From contig JAOWCC010001589.1 in NCBI GenBank assembly GCA_030867875.1, positions 79,073,537 to 79,137,536 on the forward strand: 64,000 nucleotides of DNA, written 5' to 3'. The notes below the pieces were generated by a model. That model was not told the origin of the DNA. It made no database searches and saw nothing but the letters and a program-made list of their open reading frames with translations. The DNA comes from Actinernus sp. WN-2022 (Eukaryota; Cnidaria; Anthozoa; Actiniaria; Actinernidae). The translations under genes and the position numbers were made by a program. Shown piece by piece: positions 21,090 through 31,492 of this stretch. Position 1 is the stretch's first letter. Each line of letters opens with the position of its first letter.

Positions 21090-21446
21090 ATGGAGGAACA
21101 GACGGATCGGATAACTGCAGATCCTCCGAAGACTTCACCGATTGAGAAAAAAGAAAAAAATCCAAAGCGCGTTGCCGCTGGAAAAGCATTGGCGATAAGC
21201 AACAAACTTGCCAGAGAGGCTCAAAAGCGGGAGTTGGAGAGTGAAAAAGAATCGTCGAAAGAACCCGCCGATGCCAGAGGAAGTTGGATGAAAAGAGCGT
21301 CTACCGATACTACTCTAACAGCTATTGGCGCAGGCGCTGCATTGGTAGGGGCGTACTATCAATACAAAAGATACAAAGTCGATACGACCCACGGAGACTA
21401 CACATGCAACATTGTCGGATATGGAGTAGGGCGGTACGACATTTGA
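21090..21446 (+). CDS. Small basic Polinton protein with a membrane span
   Basis: 118 residues. A charged N-terminal half (KKEKNPKRVAAGKALAIS and Glu/Lys-rich helix) is followed by a hydrophobic segment TTLTAIGAGAALVGAYYQY near residues 74-92 and a short tail. The NPKRVAAGKALA pattern recurs in small coral Polinton proteins as I recall them. It lies in the row of small plus-strand genes after the capsid/ATPase block. A role in the particle or in membrane interaction is plausible but unproven. Confidence 0.6.
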   Translation: MEEQTDRITADPPKTSPIEKKEKNPKRVAAGKALAISNKLAREAQKRELESEKESSKEPADARGSWMKRASTDTTLTAIGAGAALVGAYYQYKRYKVDTTHGDYTCNIVGYGVGRYDI

Positions 21447-21479
21447 AGACTAGGACCAGAGGTTATATGTTATAGTAGG

Positions 21480-21755
21480 ATGGTAGAGAATAAATCGATG
21501 AAAACGGTCACCGACGCCGCTATAGTTACTGGACGGCTCGCTGCGGGCATTGGGTGGATTGCAAAAAAGGTGGCCAAGGAATCTACGCTTAGCGACCCTT
21601 CTGCTTCTATCTTGAATTACGTGAAGTGGACGGCCGCGTTAGCTGGTAGCATAGCTGCGAAGAAATATCTCGAGGACCAAAAGATCATACCAGCCGATTG
21701 TGAGTGCCGATGGCTTTGGCGGGAATTGGAATGGCAATTTTCGGAGCCGTTTTGA
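21480..21755 (+). CDS. Small hydrophobic Polinton protein
   Basis: 91 codons from ATG 21,480. The body is two hydrophobic/amphipathic helices (AAIVTGRLAAGIGWIAKK and YVKWTAALAGSIAAKKYLED). After IIPADCE the tail overlaps the next gene's start (21,710), so the natural C-terminus may be close to residue 74 and the final codons may reflect an indel. No known domain. Its place in the cluster suggests a structural or membrane role. Confidence 0.55.
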   Translation: MVENKSMKTVTDAAIVTGRLAAGIGWIAKKVAKESTLSDPSASILNYVKWTAALAGSIAAKKYLEDQKIIPADCECRWLWRELEWQFSEPF

Positions 21756-22149
21756 ATGCAACGGCATTCAATGGTGGAAACATACTCCCCAATTCGCTTT
21801 CTGGAAAAGGTAGCGAAAGAATCGCTAAAGAACAAGAGAGACACGATAGGGCCCTCGAGAAAAGCGAAGCTGCCAGGATGGCTTACAACAAGGAACGTCA
21901 AAGACTATATACGATCATGCTCAAGAACAGGAAGGCATGGAGCGCGCTGCTTACGAGGTGAAAAACGACACCAACCGCAGTTTCGTGCAATCCGATAAGT
22001 TACGCCAAAAACTGAAACAACTCGAAGAAATGAAAGAACCTCGTTTGTCTGACTACTATAGACCCTCGAGCGCGCAGAAGACGAGCGAGTCGATCTACGT
22101 TGGAGGGGGAATGCTACGCGCTGGCTACGCTGCTAGTCGCTGGCTATAG
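21710..22149 (+). pseudogene. Small Polinton protein with one frameshift
   Basis: The ATG at 21,710 opens MALAGIGMAIFGAVLNATAF, a hydrophobic N-terminal helix, then a charged coiled coil. The frame is lost near 21,905-21,940. A second frame (to 22,149) continues with a helical region, LSDYYRPSSAQK and a hydrophobic C-terminus GGGMLRAGYAASRWL. The two pieces together resemble a coral Polinton protein with an N-terminal and a C-terminal membrane-prone helix. Function unknown. Confidence 0.6.
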
Positions 22150-22184
22150 CTATGCTTTTTAAAAACGAGCTACGTTCGACGAGG

Positions 22185-22282
22185 TTACTAGGCAATTACT
22201 GGCAATTACTTACTAGGCTACTAGGCTACTACTAGATCACTACTAGATCACTACTAGATCGCTACTAGATTACTTACTAGGG
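22185..22282. repeat. CTACTAGATC-type tandem repeat
   Basis: The gap between two Polinton genes is filled by short direct repeats: GGCAATTACT twice, TACTAGGC twice and about four CTACTAGATCA-like units. It probably arose by slippage and holds no gene. Confidence 0.75.
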
Positions 22283-22366
22283 TACTTGGTATGCCGTAAA
22301 GTTGGTTTTCTACTTCCATTTGAAGCTATGCACATATATACGTATCAGAGGCAACCTCCAACGAAA

Positions 22367-22744
22367 ATGGAAATCGTCAACGTGAGGGTTAAAGGAAGTG
22401 GAAACTCTGTCACCACTAACGCCTCAATGGCCTTCGAATCTCCCCTTCCATATTGTACCGATTCGCTTATGCTCGAGTTAGATCCAGAAGGAAAGTTAGT
22501 AGACGCCAAGTTCGATACCGACCACAGAGTCTCCATAGCAAATCTAGAATTGCAAATGAGTAGGACGGAAGAATTCTCAAGCATTCACAATGTGGCGCTT
22601 CGCTCAGATAAGCCACTAGCCGCACACGCGGCTCTCTTCCCCAAAGAGTACGAGGGGGCCAGCTTCGGTTTGATAATAGGGCGCGACATCGTTTCACCCA
22701 ACCGCATCAAACTTCGCTCGGAGCACACAGCGACTTCGGCATAG
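22367..22744 (+). CDS. Polinton protein of unknown function
   Basis: The frame is open from 22,286, but the first codons use TTG and lie in repeat-derived sequence. ATG 22,367 (MEIVNVRVKGSGNSVTT) gives 125 residues and is the better start; ATG 22,328 is an alternative. The protein alternates hydrophobic and polar residues (beta type) and has no membrane span. A single jelly-roll or tail/fibre role is conceivable from its size and position next to the integrase, but nothing in the sequence proves it. Confidence 0.5.
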   Translation: MEIVNVRVKGSGNSVTTNASMAFESPLPYCTDSLMLELDPEGKLVDAKFDTDHRVSIANLELQMSRTEEFSSIHNVALRSDKPLAAHAALFPKEYEGASFGLIIGRDIVSPNRIKLRSEHTATSA

Positions 22745-22762
22745 GCCGAGAATAAATCGATG

Positions 22763-22817
22763 CAAAAAAGAAGGATAAGAACTCGTCAGCTAGACAAGTC
22801 TTTATCCTCCTTTTTTG
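22763..22817 (+). terminator. Hairpin with A/T-rich arms between two genes
   Basis: CAAAAAAGAAGGATAA (22,763-22,778) pairs with TTATCCTCCTTTTTTG (22,802-22,817) with one mismatch and a 23-base loop. It lies between the stop at 22,744 and the integrase start. The shape resembles a transcription-stop hairpin, but in a eukaryotic host this is only suggestive. Confidence 0.4.
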
Positions 22818-22841
22818 TCTTCGTATTAGAGTCTCGTTGTT

Positions 22842-23942
22842 ATGCTATATGTAATGGATGCTCGCCTTGCAAATATCTTCTATGGTCCTGAGGGATACTG
22901 GAAAGGTTACGCTGCTGTGGGTAAGTTAGCGGTGGCAGCAAAGGTATCGGAAGACGCAGCTAAGAGTTGGTTAGAGAAACAGGCACTATGGCAGATATAC
23001 CTACCACCACCACGACATATACCACGACCGCATTGGACTGTATCGAAACCAAATGAGGTTCACCAAGCTGATTTGATATTTCTACCTCACGATAGACCTG
23101 GGCGGGGGCGAAAGCTCTATAAATATGCTTTAGTGGTAATCGATGTGGCTTCTCGATATAAAGAAGCTGAGCCTTTAGCTTCGAAAGATAGTGGCGAAGT
23201 GGCTGCGGCTTTCGAACTAATCTACAAGCGTAGTCCATTAGCGTGGCCAAAAACGCTGCAAGTAGATCCTGGTAGGGAATTCATGGGTAGTATGTCTGGA
23301 ACTTTAGAACTACATGGTACGAAAGTCCAACGAGGTGAGGCCGGCAACCATAGGGCGCAAGGATTCGTTGAGCGAGCAAATAGAACGCTAGCTGAGAGAT
23401 TGTTTGGATATCAATACGCACAGGAGATGGTGCTTACTTCAGAAGGATCAGATAAACGTAGTATAGAATGGGTGTTGCGTCTTCCAGAGGTTATCAAAGC
23501 CATGAATAATGTGGTGACTCGGCTGACAGGAAAGAACCCTTCGAATTATGTTGTGTCACAGCAGGTGAACATAAAAACTCCTACATATTCGCGGACTGTC
23601 GGATTGGAAGAAAAGCGCATACCATTCGATGTTCTAGTTCGATATCTCTATGCGCCTGGGGAGTTGGATAGTGGAGCCAAGCGAGCAACTGATCCTGTGT
23701 GGAGTTTACAGACATACGTTATTTCTCGAAGTGTGGTATCTTCAAACCAACCGGTTCTGTACTATTTGGGAAAAGATGCGCCAAAGCGAGGGTTCGTGCG
23801 TGAAGAGCTACAAGTGGTGCCACCAGATACTGAACTACCTCCAAAGGGCATTTTGTTCGTACCCAACCGATCTAAGATAGCAGCTCGCAAAGGAGATCGT
23901 CAAAGTTGTCTTCACGTCTATAGGATAGCAGCTCATAGATGA
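22842..23942 (+). CDS. Polinton integrase (retroviral-type, DD35E)
   Basis: 366 residues, uninterrupted. The catalytic triad is D77 (EVHQADLIF), D142 (LQVDPGREF) and E177 (GFVERANRTL), with exactly 34 residues between D142 and E177, the DD35E spacing of retroviral and Polinton integrases. The second-strand motif YALVVIDVASRYKEAEPL is typical. A C-terminal SH3/chromo-like beta region (RDPVW-like DPVWSLQTYVISRS, YYLGKDAPKRGFVREEL) follows. The enzyme would join element ends to target DNA. The last 23 codons derive from a 48-bp tandem duplication shared with the polymerase tail on the other strand. The gene converges with the polymerase, overlapping by 71 bp. Confidence 0.92.
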   Translation: MLYVMDARLANIFYGPEGYWKGYAAVGKLAVAAKVSEDAAKSWLEKQALWQIYLPPPRHIPRPHWTVSKPNEVHQADLIFLPHDRPGRGRKLYKYALVVIDVASRYKEAEPLASKDSGEVAAAFELIYKRSPLAWPKTLQVDPGREFMGSMSGTLELHGTKVQRGEAGNHRAQGFVERANRTLAERLFGYQYAQEMVLTSEGSDKRSIEWVLRLPEVIKAMNNVVTRLTGKNPSNYVVSQQVNIKTPTYSRTVGLEEKRIPFDVLVRYLYAPGELDSGAKRATDPVWSLQTYVISRSVVSSNQPVLYYLGKDAPKRGFVREELQVVPPDTELPPKGILFVPNRSKIAARKGDRQSCLHVYRIAAHR

Positions 23943-26900
23943 GATCATCAAAGTTTTCCTTGGTGTCTTTGTGCCCATAGGCTAGTGTATCGATTCTATT
24001 TGCTGAAATCCGGCGTTTACTATCGAATGGTGATAGAGATACTTTGTTCATATGCATACCATACATCCTGTGACCTTCACTTCGAAGCATATGCATTCCG
24101 TGGCGGAATACTTTCTTATCTAGTAAGCACTCTTTGTATTGCTCATGACGAATGCGATGTTTCACAACTGCCTTCTTGGTGCCTTTGGCTTTCCTAATCT
24201 CGCCACCATCTACTTTCAATATCGAGTAGAGCTTTGATCGTAGTCCGACATATTCGACTATGGGAATACCTCCACATTCGTCTTTCATTTTACCAAGTAC
24301 TTTCTTGTTGGATACGTCGTATGATGGATGGTCTTTGCTGTAGTTGCTTGTATCATATAGATGTTTGTGGGTGGCCATGTCTGCATAGATGTCTTCAGTT
24401 TCAATGTGTAGTAGTAGGCTGTCGGTATCGGTGTAGAGTAGATTACAGCGTTGTCCATATTGCTTCTTGAGCTCGTTATAGTAGAAGTCATACATCAGGT
24501 GTTTCGATAGATCTAGAATCAACATTCCAACATATACCGGGCGGTTCAGTAGTAGCTTGCTTTTGTAGTTGTGTACAGCGGCTAGATCGTTGTCAAAGAT
24601 TGTGGAGCGAGCATAGCTAGGTTTATTCAAGAGACGCTGTAGTCTGATTCCTTCTGAAGAGCGCACTAGTTGAATATCTACACGCTTGCGTAGATTTTCC
24701 ATTGTCTTACCGAAAACGGAGTTGTTCATCAACTTGTAGAGATCTTGCTCAAAAGTGCTCTTTGCTTGTTTTCGTAGCTCCGTATTCATTCGTATGTATG
24801 GCTCCATCCATGGGGATTGGTCGAATCGTAGTGCTCTATGGATCTTTTTCAAACGCATGCCAAGAGATAGATACAGTTGTAGGTTGCGGTAGTGGAGCAC
24901 ATATCGTTCTTTGTTATATAGGTTAGGTACAAGTTTTTTCCGCTTTCAAAGATCCGTTACCTTCGTAGAGTTTCTCAAATAGATCGGTTTGATATTCTGA
25001 GAACCAAGCTTTATCCACTTGCATTCTCTCGGGAGCTAGCGGATAGCTGTTGTGTGAGTCGTGAAGTTCTCGAGGATATTCAAGGTCGACTTCGAGGATG
25101 TAACCCTTATATATCTGAATCGATTGCGTGCTGGGTGATTTGTTCTTCTGTTGGTATGCACCACTCAAACCCCCCTGTTGGTAGATATTGACTCATAGCC
25201 CAGCCATAGAGATTGTTAGCGTCAAGATAGAGTATGTGGCTATTTGGTTTCTCTGGGTCAAAATCGGGTACGTTTGGGTTGTTTGCTTTGGCAGAACGCT
25301 GAGATACCATAGCTATCCCACCACGTAGACCTTTCTCAATGAATAGATGCATGTCATAGTCGGTTAAAAGTTCAAGCTCCACTCCAGTCTTCTTTAACAA
25401 CGCATCCCACGATAGACCAGGACTAGTATAGTAGTGAGCCGGATCTAAACCATAGTTTTGCATACATGTAGTGCGAAAACCCTCAAACACATCTGCTAGA
25501 AGAAGTACATCGGTTTGGAGGTAAAGGTCATGGTAGTCTCCCAATGTCTCACAGCCGAACACCTTCCAAACTTCTAGTGCGTGTTCGTAGTCTTCGTGGG
25601 ATATGCCCTCTAGGTATAGCTTACTATAGAATGCTTCTTTTGGTGGAAGAGAAGTCTCTGTAAATCCATTCCAAGAGTCCATGTACTCATATGGGTAGAC
25701 GCCCTTGCGCCCAAGAAGGCGTGCATGCAGGGGCGTATGTGTAACGGTTATTGGGAGGCGAGACGGGTCGAGTTGCTTTATGCTCACTTCTCCACTCTTT
25801 GGGCAAGTCCCAACTAGCTTCCAGTCCTCGTTAATGATAACCAGCTCAAATTCGTTACATCGTTTACATTTGTTTGCAGCTGCATCTATAGTACTACAAA
25901 CCAATTTGTCAAGAGAGGATAGTAGGAATTGTGCGCTATCGATGAACCGTAGGTTGCCAAGTGAGAATGAAATATATTTCTCCATATTGTTTGGAATGCA
26001 GGAGATATCACCCTCTGTCTTGGAGATGGATTGCATCAATAGGTGAGAATCATATCCGCGCAGGTTGTGGAATACAACTGGAATGGTAGGTGAGATACGC
26101 AATTTGAGGTTACAGACTCTATGTGCGGCACCTCGAAACTCGCCTGTAATGTGGCAATGATCACGTACTCTATCTATACCAACCAAGGGCTTCTGGCAAA
26201 TGTGACAAGTCGTTGCTCTATTGTAAACCCTATAGTTTTCTGGTGACATACATAGCGGCTTGGCCTTTTGGTCTTTGATCTTCGCCTCTTCATCTTGTAC
26301 GCATAGTAGAAAACGTTCGATCGTATCCGTGTCTCTATATAGTACGGGTGGTTCGCTATGACCATCAGAACGTACAACGATGTAGGAAAATCCACAGGGA
26401 ATGTGTTCTTCTGTTCTAAGTGTGTTGCTCTTTTTAGGGTCTTGGGCAGGTCCTTCGATCTTAGTAGTTAAAGCCTCAAGGTCTGCATAGATAACGTATG
26501 GAACTTTGAGCTGTTTGTGGATATTTTGAAAGGAGACTATGTTGTTCTCATTGGTAGGCATTTCGATGCGAATGGCTCGGTCATCGACTCCGTTGCACTC
26601 TGGAGTGTGCTTCTCAAGAAGAGCTTCGGTGGTATATCCATGTTGACAACGCTCGCAGAAGTGTTTCCTACATTTATGTTTCGTTTGGTCGTATAGAAGC
26701 GTATTGAAGTCCTTTATCCAGCAGTAGTGTTGCAACCCGCTATCTGGGTGTTCTATAAGTAGGAGGTTGACGCGCTTTGAGAAAGTCTCCTTTGAAATGT
26801 GATGTACGATCACGCATTTTTCCTTTATATCCCAACCAAACACATCGATGGAGATTTTGTTTTGCTTCTCTACGCGGTTTATTTGTGAGATTGGCGTTGG

Positions 26901-27392
26901 TGCATCCACCCCACCGAAGTTCAACCCATCGTCTTTTCGGTACTTCGATGTCCTCTGAGGGTCTTTTGCAACTCGAAACTTTTCTGCGCGTAGTGATCAA
27001 CGTAAACAATTGTCATCGCCTTTGTTCCATACGTTGATCACGGCATGCTTTTTCGCGATTTCGGGGGGTAGTGGTAAATATGAACCTCCACGCAGTGGTT
27101 GATATCGAGCAATGTCCAACCATAAAATGTTGACTCTATCTATAACCCAGTTCGATCCTCGACTGATCCACTTCTCGATGATGTTGTGAATCTGAGCATG
27201 TGCTTCTACTATTACCCCACGGATCTCAGCACTGTTGGTCAAAACGGTTTGCGAGCTCCGAAAGGTACGTGTCTCATATACTGAACCCTCAGGTTTGTCG
27301 AGCCGGAGAGTTATGTTCAAAGCTATCTGAGCCTTAAAGCTATTGAAGTCTTGGAGCTCTTCCTCGAGCTTTTCAGTGGTCTGCTTCCGCAC
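23872..27392 (-). pseudogene. Polinton protein-primed DNA polymerase B, broken
   Basis: On the minus strand the exonuclease and polymerase motifs appear in order: Exo I YADLEAL (about 26,490), a Cys/His motif CHICQKPL..DHCHITG (about 26,090-26,230), Exo II FHNLRGYDSH, Exo III YHDLYLQTD, Pol A YLDANNLYGWAM (about 25,200), Pol B LYKLMNNSVFGKTMEN (about 24,720) and Pol C YTDTDSLLL (about 24,430). This is the family-B, protein-primed type that replicates Polintons. Three breaks are visible: an in-frame TGA at about 26,997, a frameshift near 25,110-25,170 and a frameshift at an A6 run near 24,937. Coding similarity extends a little beyond 27,392 (AFLAGV) towards 27,470 without a clear ATG. The C-terminus carries a 16-residue duplication (NFDDLIYELLS / NFDDLLCELLS). 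Confidence 0.92.
23877..23972. repeat. 48-bp tandem duplication at convergent gene tails
   Basis: ATAGCAGCTC at 23,877 recurs at 23,925, and the following 38 bases match with several substitutions. Because 48 is a multiple of three, both overlapping frames (integrase +, polymerase -) stay open through both copies and each gains 16 residues. Confidence 0.85.
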
Positions 27393-27526
27393 ACCGGCTA
27401 GGAAAGCAGCTGGGTCTGCTTCTAGGGGGTTGACATAAATAGCGCTCGAACGAATGTTAACATAATGTAATACCTTTTACTAAGTCCTCCTCTAATTGGA
27501 TGTCAAAATACAATAATGTGGACAAT

Positions 27527-27782
27527 AGTAGTATATAAAGTGGGGATCCTGGTCGCAGCACCTTTGTTTTCTCAATGCAAGCCCGTTCGATGACCCCCGA
27601 ACCCCAACGTATTGTTTGGACTTTGTTGTACCAAATTACAACATATGTGGTACTCGAGAGATAATAAGTTGGGATTTGGTACAACAGGGTCCAAACGGTG
27701 CGTTGGGGGAAGGGGGTCATCGGATGGGGTTGCATTGAGAAAACGGAGGTTCTGCGCCAGGACCCCCACTTTATATACTACT
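27527..27782. repeat. Long inverted repeat beside the polymerase gene
   Basis: AGTAGTATATAAAGTGGGG at 27,527 has its complement ending at 27,782. Arms of about 115 bp match closely (TTTTCTCAATGCAA, GATGACCCCC, TTGTACCAAAT blocks) around a loop near 27,645. It lies just outside the start of the polymerase gene. It could be a MITE or two copies of a Polinton terminal repeat head to head; no matching copy was found at the element's left side. Confidence 0.7.
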
Positions 27783-27929
27783 TTATCACTAAGTCTATTA
27801 TATACATTTACACATTCATTTAATTTAAACTCAAGGTTAAACTGGTATTTTCTTTGTTATGTGAATTACATTAGAATGGGTTCTATACATACTTCAGTTT
27901 ACGATAATCATAACTTAGACCTATTATGT

Positions 27930-28036
27930 ACTGTTTAAAACACGAACAGCAGTGTTTTATCAAGTTTAAAAATTCGAGGGCGAAGCCCGAGAATTTTTAG
28001 ACTTGATAAAACACGTGCTGTGAGTGTTTTAAACGG
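27930..28036. repeat. Hairpin element
   Basis: CTGTTTAAAACACGAACAGC and the following 30 bases are mirrored after a GCGAAGCCC loop. Arms are about 48 bp with few mismatches, ending GTGTTTTAAACGG. No coding capacity. Confidence 0.7.
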
Positions 28037-28039
28037 CTT

Positions 28040-28965
28040 CAAAAACGCTTTAAGAATGCAATGAAAGAAAGACGCACATCTCAAGGGAATGGTTACTTAA
28101 TGAACCATTGAACCTTTGTATTCACAACGCCATGCAAAATATTCGAGTAATCACCGCCTGCAATTACGAACATCTCAAGGGAATGACATGAAGAAATTAC
28201 CATACTATGTTGTTTGAAGCGGCATTTCGCAATGCAAGAAGAATCTGCACTTGAAGGATTTGGTGTCGTGGTTTACCTCGATAAAGTTCAAGACTTGGAA
28301 AGCGATGTGACTGATATGACGGCAGACTCTAAATTTTTGACTCCGGCACAAAATATGTAAGTTTAATGCACGTTTTTATAATTTTACGGCTTTGAGTTTG
28401 GTTTAATAATTGGAACTAAACAGTGGCTCGGTAAACAAGTAATGGTAGTTGGATAACTTCATTTTAAAAATATTATCTGTGTATCTCGGTAGTCTGCTGA
28501 TATTAGTAAATTTAGTGCAAAATTTATTATCAAGGTACATTATGTTCCGTGTACTTTTTGCTATCTTTGGGTCTTTATCAGTGAATTCTTAATTAGGATG
28601 AAACTTTATATAAAATTTCATGTTCATTAATATTCTTTATATAAAACGTTCATCCTAATTAGCAATTCAGTGAGAAAGCTGAAACATCAATAGAAATTCC
28701 ATTGTCTCAATCATTAACCCCGTTTCCCTATGGGACAGAATTCAAATCCCTCCGCGGGCCTTTTAGAATGATGAGATTTTATCAGGTATAAAGGAGCATG
28801 CACGTGACTGATTTGCTTCATCTGATTGGACAAAATGCTCATTAATTATTCATGAGTTTTTGAAGAACATTTAAGCGTTGTACCTATAGAATGTGCACCG
28901 AAAAAAATAATCGTGCAGAGCTATCGCCTTTAAAAAAACATTATTGCAGAACTCACACTGCTAAA
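28040..28965. other. Intergenic, no supported gene
   Basis: No gene seen. Direct repeats CATCTCAAGGGAATG occur at 28,077 and 28,171. A short imperfect hairpin (AATTAGGATGAA / TTCATCCTAATT) lies at about 28,590-28,660. Confidence 0.45.
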
Positions 28966-28969
28966 AAAA

Positions 28970-29432
28970 AATCGTGCACAAAAAGTTTTCCACCCCCCCC
29001 CCCCTCCCAGGATTTCTAATGGTCCACCAAAACAAAGATAAAAGAAAAGGAAAACGAGGCCAAACAATGCATACGAACTCTTTACGAAATGAACAGTCTC
29101 TCGATTCTTTTAAACGTTCAATTAAGACTTATCTTTTTAGGAAAGCATTTAACTGTAATTTATTTTAACATAATTTTCTTAATATTAGAATGTATAGTTT
29201 TTACTCATTTTTAGTATTTTATTAGTTCTTAAACATTTAGTATTAATCTATTAGTATAGGTTTAGCTTCCGTAAAATTAGTATTAACATTAGTATGGATT
29301 TTTAACATTATATTATTTAGGCTAAGCTATACATAAGTTATTTACATATCATGTAATGCGCAAGTGATCATATACACATGAAACTTGCGCAATATAAGTC
29401 CATAAATTATTATTATTATTATTATATACGAC
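28970..29432 (+). mobile_element. LINE 3' end fragment
   Basis: The frame at 28,974-29,168 ends with SLRNEQSLDSFKRSIKTYLF, the usual C-terminus of CR1/L2/jockey-type ORF2 (an FKxxLKTxLF-type ending). About 250 bp of AT-rich 3' UTR follow, and the copy ends in an (ATT)n tail at 29,408-29,426. Only the last codons of ORF2 are left. Confidence 0.7.
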
Positions 29433-29434
29433 TA

Positions 29435-30980
29435 CAAAGCCAAATAGGAGTCCTCGCAAAACCCGACAAGCGTTCGTATTTTCACTTTCAGACGGAGTGC
29501 CGAGTGGTCCACATCTGAACATAAAGAAGAATTGATAAGAGCCAGCCGAGAGAATATTTTTTCCCAAGAAAGCTTAGATGGAAACGTAGTCTGACGGTGA
29601 CCCTGAATCGGTTGAACCACGATATCGCTATTGCCGTGCTGTTTCAGACGCCTGCAAATCGCTGTCTCCTCTACTAACTATGCTGGCATTCAAGGCGTCT
29701 CTATAGGTGTTCACCTTGGCTTTGCCCCTCGAGGTCTTTTTGTCTTTCCCATTTTTCTAGCCTGGGAAACCAGCCGACTCTTCCGCTACCATTTTTCAAG
29801 TCACACAAAAAAGAACAAACATTTTCTCGATGCGGCGCCTAGCTTTGATCGTAAATCAACATTGACAGATAGTTGAACTGTGATGAGAAATGATTGGCCA
29901 AGAGCTTGCTAATTGTTGGAGAGGCGGGGCTTCAGATTCACGCACGACAGACAGGTACGGTATATTTTTTGAAGTGCTATTTTCTCGCTTTCGATTTTCA
30001 ATCAAAATAGAGTTTTAAAAAAGTTCCCACTCAAGAGGAATTTATTCGATTTGTGCGAAATTTTCACAAAATGTCAATTGATATCTCAGCTGCAAAACTA
30101 TGTCGGGGAATTGGGAAATTCTAAACATAGAGCTCTTGACGACGTTTCCCGCATATGTACTCGGATTATTTTTCGCCTTTACACGGAAAGCATGATAACT
30201 TTTGAACTAAATCGAATTTTGAAATTCCCCGACACTTTTTTTGTAATACGATTCCTCTGAAATACGACAAAGCAAACAGATTTTTAAACTTTAAAATATT
30301 TTCGGAGTCGGAGCTTCTGAAAGCCATCTCACTAGATCGGAGAAACGGGATGGCGGAAAATTCGAGATTTTCAAAGAACTCAAAACTTTTTATGTATTCT
30401 TGTAGCCAATTTTATAAGCTTTGAAATGATATATGAATGATTTATCTACGATTTTTCCTCGAGGCGCTACATAATTTAGACTGGAAACGCACCCTGAAGG
30501 TATCCGGTAACCTTAAGTTAGCAGATGACAGCTCCTGAAACGTGTTACATCTGCCAAAGACGCATACCCCTTGTTTGGCTAATTATATTTTTTACGAGAT
30601 TTTCAGTAAAGTCCGCAATAATTCTAATCACCCTCTGACTTAGACTTGCTCCAAGTCGAACTCACTGACTCACTGGGTTAGCGATTACTGGGTCAAAAAT
30701 CGAGCGCGAGAATCGAAGGGAGAGGCGAGTTCGACTTGTTTCACTTGCAGGAAATTGAATCGGGGGATTATGTATTGGCGCGAAAACACGTTTCAGGGGC
30801 GGAGCAAACATTTCGCGCCTTTGACAAACTCTTTCCGAGTACAATCAAATTGTAAATACCACATCCACGGTCGACTGACTTGAGACGTCAACATATAATG
30901 CCTGAAGAATTGACGCTTTGTGATTGGGCAAATCTTAATACGTCATAAGCCACGCCTCCGGTTGAAATCATTGTTTTATT
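29435..30980. other. Intergenic, no supported gene
   Basis: Short open frames on both strands (for example 29,631-29,876 and 30,662-30,844) show no domain, no plausible splice structure and no codon bias. The text around 29,630-29,720 may be a dispersed repeat. I see no RNA gene. Confidence 0.4.
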
Positions 30981-31157
30981 TAGCCTCCTCCTCCGCAGGC
31001 ATCTCTAGTTTTTGAGGAAATCAGATTATGGGCTCCCTGTGGCAGATGAAGAAAAGAGGAGGGAGATTGGAGCAGGCCTCCTCTTCTCTCCCGGAGTCAC
31101 AGGTAACCCAATTCACGATTTTTAAAATCTGATTAGAGATGCCTGCGGAGGAGGCTA
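30981..31157. repeat. Foldback element with CCTCCTCCTCCGC ends
   Basis: TAGCCTCCTCCTCCGCAGGC at the left is mirrored by GCCTGCGGAGGAGGCTA at the right. Inner blocks AATCAGATT and AGAGGAGGGAGA are also mirrored. The interior has no gene. TTTATT-like sequence flanks both sides but a clean duplication cannot be defined. Confidence 0.65.
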
Positions 31158-31492
31158 TGTTTTATTCAGAATCTCTGACTCAAGCAATTCACAGGAAACA
31201 CCGACGATGAAAACCATCTTCAACCGGTCAGGTATGAGAACAATCATTTCTACCGGCCCGATCGTTCTTGGTTTCAGTTTATATATACTTTATAATAAAC
31301 GTATTAATGGTTTGAAATTGAATATGTTAGCTTATGTTCTTGGTATATAAAGTATGCAACAGGCACCAATCGGCCCGTCTTTTACCGATATAATAATTAT
31401 GTTTTTAACTCGCGCGCTGTCGAGGGTCGCAGCAAATTCAACTTATCACAAATCTTGTCACGCACTTAATATCACGCAGTCGGTCAAAGTTC

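Larger units (their letters stand above)
15935..27470. mobile_element. Degraded Polinton/Maverick element
   Basis: Compact, intron-free genes include the hallmark Polinton set: DD35E integrase, protein-primed family-B DNA polymerase, FtsK/HerA-like packaging ATPase and a capsid-type protein, with several small membrane or helical proteins. Plus-strand genes occupy most of the element; the polymerase and one membrane protein are on the minus strand. The left end is cut by a TCCCG repeat, no matching terminal inverted repeats were found, and at least four genes are broken. Borders are the outermost coding sequence, not true termini. Related free or endogenous forms in animals are called adintoviruses. 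Confidence 0.9.

Noticed and set aside
29631..29876. 81-codon ORF in the intergenic region
   Set aside because: No domain, no codon bias and no splice context; likely part of a dispersed repeat.
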